From an uncultured Bacteroidales bacterium (lineage in GTDB: Bacteria > Bacteroidota > Bacteroidia > Bacteroidales > Paludibacteraceae): a stretch of DNA of 6,335 nucleotides. The position numbers and the translations under genes were made by a program. This document shows positions 1 through 5,178 of the stretch, piece after piece. How positions within the stretch are numbered: the stretch's first letter is position 1; each line of letters begins with the position of its first letter. Location of the stretch: assembly GCA_937915765.1 (NCBI GenBank), contig CALGHE010000052.1:1-6335 (forward strand), read 5' to 3'. Below the pieces are notes generated by a model that ran no database searches, was not told the origin of the DNA, and saw only the letters and a program-made list of their open reading frames with translations.

Positions 1-49
1 CACGTGATTTGTAATCTCGGGGTCGTTGGTTCGAATCCGACAAGAGGCT
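1..49 (+). tRNA. tRNA-Thr, anticodon UGU, 3' part only
   Basis: This is the 3' portion of a tRNA cut by the window edge. Positions 3-7 and 15-19 form the anticodon stem around loop TTTGTAA, with anticodon TGT at 10-12, so it reads the threonine codon ACA. The variable loop is 20-24. The T stem is GTTGG/CCGAC with loop TTCGAAT at 30-36. The 3' acceptor strand AAGAGGC (42-48) is followed by discriminator T49. CCA is not encoded, as is usual in Bacteroidota. The anticodon stem has a T-T mismatch in the middle pair (5/17). The D arm and 5' acceptor strand lie before the window. Confidence 0.93.
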
Positions 50-50
50 C

Positions 51-79
51 AAAAGAATCTGGAAAGATTCTTTTTTTTG
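51..79 (+). terminator. Intrinsic terminator of the tRNA-Thr transcript
   Basis: Positions 51-60 (AAAAGAATCT) pair perfectly with 65-74 (AGATTCTTTT) across a GGAA loop, giving a 10-bp stem that runs into further T residues to position 78. It begins two bases after the tRNA end. It should end tRNA transcription. It lies only 30 bases before the next gene's start codon, leaving little room for an independent promoter. Confidence 0.88.
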
Positions 80-108
80 TTTGTTTTAAAAAAACAAGTG
101 ATAAGAAT

Positions 109-1092
109 ATGGTTCAAAGATTTCAATATTTAGCATGTCTCTTGTTGCTATTGGTGGGACTACTTCCTGCTTGCCAAGAATCTTCTAACCCCTCTTCTGC
201 TATAAAGGGGGAACACTATTTCTCTGTAAATGCAGATAAGAAAATCATTTTCTCATCGGGCAACCTGCAATACCAACCTTCAACGGGAAGCTGGCGTTTT
301 GCAGATAATCAGTGGGACATTTTCATCCCAGACAACAGCAACGACTCCATTGGGAAGTGGGTAGGACATTTCGCAAACGACACTTCAATGCTGAACAACA
401 GTGTCGGAGATGGATGGAGGCTCCTAACACAAGACGAGTGGGTTTATCTGAGAGAATTAAGAGAAAACGCTTCAAAACTCATCTCCATGGCTACAGTACA
501 GGGTAAACCTGGTATGGTTATCTTGCCAGACAATTTCGATTCGACGGGCATCCGATTCAACCCTTCCGTTCTCAATGACGACGACAAATTTCATGCCGAC
601 ATGACCAACATCTACGATGCGGAAGAGTGGAAGAAGATGGAGGATGCTGGTGCGGTTTTTCTTCCGTGCGCAGGACTTGCTGTGAATATTCCTGATTCAA
701 TATCCATAGAATCCAAAGATCCTTGTTATACAAAATCCATTTTTGGTGTTGTCGCACAAATACAGGAAATTTACAAAGATTCGATTGAGACGGGTAAAGA
801 AGAGGAATGGTTTTTTTCTGAAAATACTGAAATAGGCACGAGACGTTTTTATCGACAAACAAACGCAGAAAAACAGACAAATGTCCGCTACTTCAACATG
901 TCGTTAGGAATGTATTTGCTGTACAGGACGACAGTAAGCCGTAATTCCACAGATACCCCCATCTTATATTTTTGTGTCGATGTCAATAAAGGGAGAGCCG
1001 ACAGTGGAATGATTCTCGGTCCTTTATTTTTTGTTGCTGAAGGATCATTACATCCTGTTCGTTTGGTGAAAGATTACGAGTGTAGCAAATAG
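109..1092 (+). CDS. Secreted lipoprotein of a Bacteroidales family, function unknown
   Basis: Predicted 327-residue outer-envelope lipoprotein. Residues 1-22 form a lipoprotein signal peptide: a short basic start, a Leu-rich core at 8-19 and lipobox LPAC with Cys22. The rest matches my recollection of a widespread Bacteroidales surface-protein family. Its landmarks are FSV..(D)KKIIFSSGNLQYQ (38-56), WRFADNQWD (62-70), WRLLTQDEWVYL (103-114), GMVILPD (135-141), GAVFLPCAG (181-189) and the C-terminal HPVRLVKD (315-322). The family's usual Gly/Trp-rich segment after WRFA.NQWD is shortened, and the usual YWSST-like block appears only as EEWFFSENT near 232. No catalytic residues are recognisable. 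The frame stays open upstream to position 4, but that part is tRNA and terminator. ATG 109 is chosen because the signal peptide starts there. No clear Shine-Dalgarno is seen, which is normal in this phylum. Confidence 0.82.
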   Translation: MVQRFQYLACLLLLLVGLLPACQESSNPSSAIKGEHYFSVNADKKIIFSSGNLQYQPSTGSWRFADNQWDIFIPDNSNDSIGKWVGHFANDTSMLNNSVGDGWRLLTQDEWVYLRELRENASKLISMATVQGKPGMVILPDNFDSTGIRFNPSVLNDDDKFHADMTNIYDAEEWKKMEDAGAVFLPCAGLAVNIPDSISIESKDPCYTKSIFGVVAQIQEIYKDSIETGKEEEWFFSENTEIGTRRFYRQTNAEKQTNVRYFNMSLGMYLLYRTTVSRNSTDTPILYFCVDVNKGRADSGMILGPLFFVAEGSLHPVRLVKDYECSK

Positions 1093-1183
1093 TTTACTGC
1101 AGTGACCTCGCACGTCTCTGCACGTCTCCACAAATGCAACTACCAACTGAAACGCCTTTGTTTCTTGGTCAGGTGCAGAATGA

Positions 1184-1891
1184 TCATGCGTCATTCCCTT
1201 TTTCGCGGCTATCTGCATCTGCAATCTTTTTCCCTTCGATAAGTTTCAAGAACAGTTTCTCCATTTTCTCCAAATCCAGATTTTCTCTTTTCAGACCCAA
1301 ACCAATAGCTATAAAAAACGCCAACGAAAAAGCAAGGGCCAAAATGTATAAAAATAAATTTTCGTAAAGACCACTGATGCAAGACAAAACAATCAGCCCC
1401 AAAATACCAATTGCAGCAACTCCGAACAAAAGTCTCAAAGCCACAAAAAAATAATAACCACACACACTAAAAAAAGACTGTGTTATCTTCAGTTCAAGCA
1501 GCGACCCTTCTCCGTCACTCTTTATCGTGCCTTCAATATTTGCGCTTGTTTTATAATTAGCATCAGCAAATATCCTCCCGCCATCCATCAAACCCAAAAA
1601 ACGTAATCCCTTAGGGTCATATCCCTTATTTATCGAGAGATAAAAAGAGGAATACATCACCTCTCCTTCAAATATTTTTTCCGAAGGAGACATGAACATA
1701 TTTGCATCAGTATAACGTAGCAAATTCATCGGTTCCGTATTTTTCTTTAGGAACTTCATAATAAGTTCTTTAGAAAATTCCGTTTTGACTACGATTTCCT
1801 TTTTCTTCGCAAACTTTGGAAATAAGAATTGCCAAAGCTTACTTCCAGTTATTTTTTTTAAAAATTGCCCGTTCATAAATATCTTTATCAT
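1184..1891 (-). CDS. Two-transmembrane protein, downstream paralogue (copy A)
   Basis: 235-residue protein of unknown function, roughly two-thirds identical to the next gene upstream (copy B). Residues 1-140 are mostly soluble. They include a KTEFSKELIMKFLKKNTEP helix region near 36-54, an FEG..M.SSF..SIN strand region near 74-89 and the conserved IKSDGEGSLLELKIT near 123-137. Two hydrophobic helices follow, about 145-171 and 177-201, then a charged tail (LEKMEKLFLK). The layout recalls a common uncharacterised Bacteroidota family with a soluble N-terminal domain followed by two membrane helices. ATG 1891 is chosen because it aligns with the start of copy B. In-frame ATGs at 1909 and 1906 and a TTG at 1918, which overlaps the stop of copy B, are alternatives. 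The last eight residues (SREKGNDA) are absent from copy B, because the duplication junction falls there. Confidence 0.75.
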   Translation of the reverse strand: MIKIFMNGQFLKKITGSKLWQFLFPKFAKKKEIVVKTEFSKELIMKFLKKNTEPMNLLRYTDANMFMSPSEKIFEGEVMYSSFYLSINKGYDPKGLRFLGLMDGGRIFADANYKTSANIEGTIKSDGEGSLLELKITQSFFSVCGYYFFVALRLLFGVAAIGILGLIVLSCISGLYENLFLYILALAFSLAFFIAIGLGLKRENLDLEKMEKLFLKLIEGKKIADADSREKGNDA

Positions 1892-1918
1892 TAAGTTCTT
1901 CTGCATCATACCTTTCAA
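1209..1918. repeat. Tandem duplication unit A (710 bp)
   Basis: Diverged direct repeat of the adjacent unit at 1919-2625. It starts at the CTAT at 1209-1212 and runs to the next CTAT at 1919-1922. It holds nearly all of copy A and most of the Tai4-like 3' relic. Nearly identical stretches can be read by eye, for example around 1825-1848 versus 2515-2538 and 1964-1981 versus 1248-1265. The two units differ by a net 3 bp: small in-frame indels in the membrane gene are offset by the 15-bp deletion in the relic. Confidence 0.85.
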
Positions 1919-1922
1919 CTAT
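1839..1922 (-). pseudogene. Relic of the 3' end of the Tai4-like gene, left by tandem duplication
   Basis: Read in its own frame, this stretch gives 27 residues plus a TAA stop that match the end of the Tai4-like protein encoded at 2531-3001. Both begin IVER, then share EELNDK, YERAIFKKN and WK followed by the stop. The relic has a 5-codon in-frame deletion relative to the intact gene (YDA where the intact gene has FIIDEEYI). It overlaps the start of copy A exactly as the intact 3' end overlaps copy B. It has no signal peptide or domain core, so it is a fragment. An ATG at 1928 is in frame with it (Met-Ser-IVER...), so a 29-residue peptide is possible, though nothing shows that it is translated. 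Confidence 0.85.
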
Positions 1923-2583
1923 CGACATCAGCAATCTTTTTTCCCTCAATTCGCTTCAAGAACAGTTTCTCCATTTTCTCCAAATTCATATTTTCGTTTT
2001 TCAATACTGCACCAATCGCGACAAAAAAGGCAAACGAAAGAGCTAAACCCATGAAAAACAAAAATAAAATTTCGTAAAGGCCAATAATGCAAGATAAAAC
2101 AATCAGCCCAACAGCACCAATTATAGCAACACCAAACAAAAGTCTCAATGCCACAAAAAAATAATAACCCAAAGGCTGCGTTATCTTTAGTTCAAGCAAC
2201 GAGCCTTCTCCGTCACTCTTTATAGAGCCTTCAATATCTGCATTTGTATTATAATGAGCATCAACAAATCTACGAGTAATTATATTGAATTTACGTAAAC
2301 CACTCGCGTCATACTCTTTATTTATCGAGAGAGAAAAAGACGAAGACTTCACTACTCCTTCAAACATCTTTTTCGAAGGAGACTTGAATATATTTGAATC
2401 CGTATAGTGAAACCATTTCGCAAAAACTGTATTACTCTTCAAATCCGCCATGATAAGTTCCTTAGGAAACTCCGACTTAACTATAATTACCTTTTTCTTC
2501 GCAAGCTTTGGAAATAAGAATTGCCAAAGCTTACTTCCATTTATTTTTTTTAAAAATTGCACGCTCATAAAGATATTTATCAT
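1915..2583 (-). CDS. Two-transmembrane protein, upstream paralogue (copy B)
   Basis: 222-residue protein of unknown function. It has a soluble part (1-138), two membrane helices (about 140-165 and 169-193) and a charged cytoplasmic-looking tail (LEKMEKLFLKRIEGKK). IKSDGEGSLLELKITQ (121-136) is identical to copy A. The start overlaps the end of the Tai4-like gene by 53 bp in another frame. No in-frame ATG, GTG or TTG lies between the Tai4-like stop and residue 45, so translation must begin inside that gene: ATG 2583 (AGAGG seven bases upstream) or ATG 2568. The C-terminus is cut at DS by the duplication junction, where a TGA from the duplicated Tai4-like sequence supplies the stop. A role beside the immunity-like gene, perhaps as a second immunity protein, is inferred from position only. 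Confidence 0.78.
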   Translation of the reverse strand: MINIFMSVQFLKKINGSKLWQFLFPKLAKKKVIIVKSEFPKELIMADLKSNTVFAKWFHYTDSNIFKSPSKKMFEGVVKSSSFSLSINKEYDASGLRKFNIITRRFVDAHYNTNADIEGSIKSDGEGSLLELKITQPLGYYFFVALRLLFGVAIIGAVGLIVLSCIIGLYEILFLFFMGLALSFAFFVAIGAVLKNENMNLEKMEKLFLKRIEGKKIADVDS

Positions 2584-2625
2584 TAAGTTCCTCTATATAC
2601 TCTTCATCTATTATAAACCTTTCAA
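1919..2625. repeat. Tandem duplication unit B (707 bp)
   Basis: Second copy of the unit, bounded by CTAT at 1919-1922 and CTAT at 2626-2629. It holds copy B of the membrane gene and the 3' end of the intact Tai4-like gene. On the coding strand the same four bases, ATAG, occur at three sites: in the Tai4-like gene, at the junction, and near the end of copy A. This is what recombination between short ATAG microhomologies would leave. Confidence 0.85.
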
Positions 2626-3001
2626 CTATAGCCCTGACACTATCTTGCAACTCCTGACAATTGTGAAAATCTAAGCATTTCATCAATGTAAGCGTACTGT
2701 TGTACATGCCATGATAAATCACCTCTCTTGGTTTTGCAGACGCAAGGCTGTCTAGCATGAAAAAATCATCATAATCAATCGGCAATACTTCAAAATAGCC
2801 AGCCGCACTTCTATCCTTATCATGAAGAAAACTTTTCAAAGCCACAGAATCCTGAGAGTGTTCAAGACATTTGCAAAAAGCGTAATCTCTTAAAGCTATC
2901 TCTGTATAATCTCTCACAACCTCTGTCGTATCCTGCGAATAAGAGTTTGTCAACGTACATAAGAAAACAAGGACGACATACAATTTTACACGCACTTCCA
3001 T
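2531..3001 (-). CDS. Tai4-like periplasmic immunity protein (T6SS amidase immunity family)
   Basis: 156-residue exported protein. Residues 1-22 look like a type I signal peptide (basic start, core VVLVFLC, cleavage after SYS). The mature part resembles the Tai4 family as I recall it: an ALRDYAFCKCL helix (36-46), a SAAGYFE block (65-71) and the TLTLMKCLDFHNCQEL segment (103-118). Family members sit in the periplasm and block Tae4 cell-wall amidases delivered by type VI secretion. Cys43, Cys45, Cys109 and Cys115 could form disulfides. The C-terminal 17 codons double as the start of copy B in another frame. No Tae4 effector or secretion gene is nearby, so if the family call is right this is an orphan immunity gene. 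It begins 62 bp after the DUF1232 gene and may share its transcript. Confidence 0.68.
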   Translation of the reverse strand: MEVRVKLYVVLVFLCTLTNSYSQDTTEVVRDYTEIALRDYAFCKCLEHSQDSVALKSFLHDKDRSAAGYFEVLPIDYDDFFMLDSLASAKPREVIYHGMYNSTLTLMKCLDFHNCQELQDSVRAIVERFIIDEEYIEELNDKYLYERAIFKKNKWK

Positions 3002-3063
3002 ATATTTTATTTGTCTTCTACATTATCAAAAATTCATTTATCGTGCCGAATAATAAGCAACCA

Positions 3064-3450
3064 TCAATCTAACAAAGGCACATCATCACATTCGAACAAG
3101 TCTTTGTAAATTCTTTTTGCCTCCGCCTCAATTTCAGGGGTAACATTCGCCTTCACCATTTTATAGCAAGCAATCAGAGCCGACAGATCGTCTGCATAAC
3201 CTGTAACGGGAATGAAGTCTGGTATCAAATCTACCGGAAGAATAAAATAGCCTAACGCGCCTATAATCATAAGTTTATATTTCTCAGGCACGCTTGGCGA
3301 CTTCAAAACGCAGTACAAAAGAATAGCGCAATAAATAACCTTTCCACCTGCCTTTTTCAACACACGGCCAACCTTACTCCAAAAATCGTCGTCAGAATAA
3401 TGTTTCTGATACAATTCTATATCTTTAGGTTCTATCTGTTTATTGCTCAT
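3064..3450 (-). CDS. YkvA family protein (DUF1232)
   Basis: 128-residue small membrane-associated protein. The DUF1232 core spans about residues 56-92 and carries the hallmark YFILPVDLIPDFIP (68-81) followed by GYADDLSAL. A second hydrophobic stretch lies at 38-49 (KVIYCAILLYCV). Residues 1-30 are charged and probably cytoplasmic. The family is widespread in bacteria and its biochemical role is not known. Length and architecture are normal for it. It precedes the Tai4-like gene on the same strand with a 62-bp gap, and no terminator is visible between them. A promoter-like pair lies about 85-120 bp upstream of ATG 3450. Confidence 0.9.
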   Translation of the reverse strand: MSNKQIEPKDIELYQKHYSDDDFWSKVGRVLKKAGGKVIYCAILLYCVLKSPSVPEKYKLMIIGALGYFILPVDLIPDFIPVTGYADDLSALIACYKMVKANVTPEIEAEAKRIYKDLFECDDVPLLD

Positions 3451-3535
3451 AACTTTAAGTTTTAAATTAATAAATCTAAGTTTGCAATCTCCAGAGGATT
3501 AATATTTGAAACCGCCCAAATAAAACCGCTCTGTT

Positions 3536-3571
3536 GCAAGATATTACTTTTTTGTAAAAAACGCAACAAAA
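3536..3571 (-). promoter_or_regulatory. Possible Bacteroidota-type promoter for the DUF1232 gene
   Basis: On the minus strand TTTTGTTG (3571-3564) precedes TATCTTGC (3543-3536) by 20 bases. This resembles the Bacteroidota -33 TTTG / -7 TAnnTTTG arrangement, although the -7 element is imperfect. It would give a leader of about 80 bases before ATG 3450. The surrounding 186-bp gap is AT-rich and has no gene. A small inverted repeat (AATTTTG/CAAAATT, 3580-3595) lies just upstream. Confidence 0.38.
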
Positions 3572-3636
3572 GGCTTTAAAATTTTGCACAAAATTAACAC
3601 ACGAAGTTCATATAGAGTCAATCAGAAAAACAGACC

Positions 3637-4185
3637 TCATCTTTTCACCTGCAAATGCCACATATCATGCCCTAAAAACGTAGTTCTGTCAACCCGTTCA
3701 AAGCCGAGAGACGCGTATAGTTTCTCTGCGCGCGGATTGTCAAAATCCACCAGAAGTCCGGCTCGCTCATGCCCTTCAGAAAAAGCACGCTCAATCATGG
3801 CGGAAAGCAGCAGCCGTCCGACACCCAAACCCCTGCACTCAGGCAAAACCGCCAAAGAGTCCAGATAAAACTCGCCATCCGCAGTCTCCTCCTCTATTTC
3901 GATGGTCTTGCCAAGGTGCTTTTGCAACAGATCATAAATAGGTTCACGCAATTCATGCAACCTTGCACCGTCATACCCAACTATAGCGCCAACCGCACGT
4001 CCGTCAACCTCCGCCACAAGCGCGTTCCGGTAACTATATTGAGCAACCTCCCTGCCAGCCAATTCAAGAAACACAGGATATAAATCACTGCCATCGTCCG
4101 TACCAATAGCCATCGCAACGACCTTTGCGATAAGTTCGGAATCGCCCTTCTGAGCCGGACGGATTGTCACATTATCTTCATTCAT
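3637..4185 (-). CDS. GNAT family N-acetyltransferase
   Basis: 182-residue cytoplasmic protein predicted to transfer an acetyl group from acetyl-CoA to an unknown amine. Motif A of the fold is clear: YLDSLAVLPECRGLGVGRLL (107-126), where R118-G-L-G-V-G123 is the pyrophosphate-binding loop for acetyl-CoA. Asn150 and Tyr157, within DNPRAEKLYASLGF, correspond to motif B and the usual catalytic tyrosine. The start ATG 4185 gives the normal beta1 (VTIRPAQKGD) at residue 6. The gene begins 10 bp after the SDR stop, so the two are almost certainly co-transcribed and may act on related small molecules. The substrate cannot be read from sequence. Base composition is clearly more GC-rich than in the genes at 1184-3001. 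Confidence 0.93.
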   Translation of the reverse strand: MNEDNVTIRPAQKGDSELIAKVVAMAIGTDDGSDLYPVFLELAGREVAQYSYRNALVAEVDGRAVGAIVGYDGARLHELREPIYDLLQKHLGKTIEIEEETADGEFYLDSLAVLPECRGLGVGRLLLSAMIERAFSEGHERAGLLVDFDNPRAEKLYASLGFERVDRTTFLGHDMWHLQVKR

Positions 4186-4195
4186 ATCTAAAAAT

Positions 4196-4933
4196 TTACT
4201 CTTCTGGATAAATCATCTTTTTAGTAACGCCGCCATCAACGGTGATACATTGTCCGTTAATAAAATCATTCTTCTCATCGCACAAAAAGAGACACATACG
4301 TGCGATATCCTCCGCCTTGCCCACTCTTCCTGACAAATGAAACTGATGGTCTTCAGGACGCAAAACCTCAGACTCGTTCACGCTAATCCAACCAGGAGCG
4401 ATGCAGTTTACCGTAATATGAAACGGAGCCAAAGAGACTGCCAGCGCGTGAGTCATAGACCAAATTCCGCCCTTGGACGCCGCATACGCCTCTGTTCCCG
4501 CCTCGCTCTGAAGATAACGAGTGGAACACATGTTCACGATACGTCCGTACGGATTTTTAGCTCCGCACCTCTCCCTATGGATAGCCAAAAGCCGCGAGGT
4601 TATGAACGCACTGAGCAAATTAGTGTTCAGCACATTCTCAAAATGCTCTACCGAAGTAGCAGTTATCGATTCAAAGCCACCAATACCAACATTATTCACA
4701 ATGACATCAATATCGCCCCATTCTTCAATAAGCGACCAGACACACCCTTCCAACGCCCTCCTGTCGCACACATCAAGATGAAAAAACTTCGCGCCTGTAG
4801 CGGCTGAGAGTTCCTCACCCAAATTAAAATCAATATCACAAAAAGCCACGCTATCGCCGTCGCTGCAAAACGCTTCGACAATAGCACGCCCAATACCATG
4901 CGCCGCTCCCGTAATAAAAACACGTCTCTTCAT
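4196..4933 (-). CDS. Short-chain dehydrogenase/reductase (SDR) family oxidoreductase
   Basis: 245-residue classical SDR, predicted to be a cytoplasmic NAD(P)-dependent oxidoreductase. Residues T8-G9...G13-I14-G15 form the Rossmann dinucleotide loop. Asp33 at the end of beta2 favours NAD(H). Further motifs are N80-N81-V82-G83 (NNVG in place of the common NNAG) and the catalytic set Asn105, Ser137, Tyr150 and Lys154. AP180-G181 and the C-terminal TVDGGVTKKM are typical of classical SDRs. Length is normal. The substrate is not determined. The unusual NMCSTRYLQSEAG catalytic-serine region and the KKMIYPEE tail fit a subfamily I recall from Bacteroidales. It is the first gene of a two-gene operon with the GNAT gene and has a TAnnTTTG element 32 bp upstream of the start. 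Confidence 0.94.
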   Translation of the reverse strand: MKRRVFITGAAHGIGRAIVEAFCSDGDSVAFCDIDFNLGEELSAATGAKFFHLDVCDRRALEGCVWSLIEEWGDIDVIVNNVGIGGFESITATSVEHFENVLNTNLLSAFITSRLLAIHRERCGAKNPYGRIVNMCSTRYLQSEAGTEAYAASKGGIWSMTHALAVSLAPFHITVNCIAPGWISVNESEVLRPEDHQFHLSGRVGKAEDIARMCLFLCDEKNDFINGQCITVDGGVTKKMIYPEE

Positions 4934-4965
4934 ACTTTCTTTAGAATTACACTATTAAAATAAAC

Positions 4966-4973
4966 CAAATCTA
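4966..4973 (-). promoter_or_regulatory. Probable -7 promoter element of the SDR-GNAT operon
   Basis: The minus strand reads TAGATTTG (4973-4966), a perfect match to the Bacteroidota -7 consensus TAnnTTTG. It lies 32 bases before the SDR start codon in an AT-rich gap (4934-5003), which would give a leader of about 26 bases. No convincing TTTG -33 element lies at the expected 19-21 bases upstream, so support is partial. Confidence 0.42.
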
Positions 4974-5003
4974 TAGGCAAATTCTACAATTATACGACTT
5001 TTA

Positions 5004-5129
5004 TTATTTTTTGTCATAAATTCCGTTTCGGATGCGTTTGAATTCTTTTTGCTTATCTTGCTCATATTCACATCCGCATCGCTCTTTCGCGAATATGATC
5101 AACCTAAACAAAATGCTTTTCAAAATCAT
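5004..5129 (-). CDS. Candidate small basic protein (41 residues), unknown
   Basis: An open frame from ATG 5129 to TAA 5004, bounded upstream by an in-frame TAG just before the start. The product begins with a hydrophobic, possibly membrane-associated helix (ILKSILFRLIIFAKE, residues 2-16). A Cys-Gly-Cys turn (18-20) and a strongly charged tail rich in Lys, Glu, Arg and Asp follow. Base composition is more GC-rich than in the clearly non-coding flank at 4934-5003, which supports coding. AGG lies five bases before the ATG. It starts 49 bp after the stop of the winged-helix gene on the same strand, so it could be the second gene of that transcript. I do not recognise the family. It could be a chance frame. 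Confidence 0.42.
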   Translation of the reverse strand: MILKSILFRLIIFAKERCGCEYEQDKQKEFKRIRNGIYDKK

Positions 5130-5178
5130 CTTGACCTAATTTACAGAAGCCGCCTATATTCTACAAACACCATGCCGT

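Noticed and set aside
1..49. tRNA 3' end as an attachment site for an integrated island
   Set aside because: No second copy of the tRNA 3' end and no integrase gene is visible in the window.
81..97. TTGTTTT/AAAACAA inverted repeat before the lipoprotein start
   Set aside because: A-T only and made from the terminator's T-run and a following A-run. Probably a composition effect.
4..108. The open frame of the lipoprotein gene extends upstream to position 4
   Set aside because: This part encodes tRNA and terminator sequence. The lipoprotein signal peptide starts cleanly at ATG 109.
572..880. Minus-strand open frame opposite the lipoprotein gene
   Set aside because: No domain or start signal, and it is antisense to a conserved protein family region.
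1110..1129. Two adjacent copies of GCACGTCTC(T/C)
   Set aside because: Only two short copies between convergent gene ends, with no hairpin or T-run. Probably replication slippage.
1892..1918. TTG start for copy A overlapping the stop of copy B
   Set aside because: The paralogue aligns from the ATG at 1891. The extra nine residues derive from the relic of another gene, so the longer start is less likely, though not excluded.
3580..3595. AATTTTG/CAAAATT inverted repeat as a terminator for the GNAT gene
   Set aside because: Seven nearly all A-T pairs with a two-base loop and no real T-tract after it. Too weak to call.
4337..4807. Long plus-strand open frame opposite the SDR gene
   Set aside because: It lies wholly within a well-supported SDR gene, shows no recognisable protein features, and is explained by the SDR codon bias.
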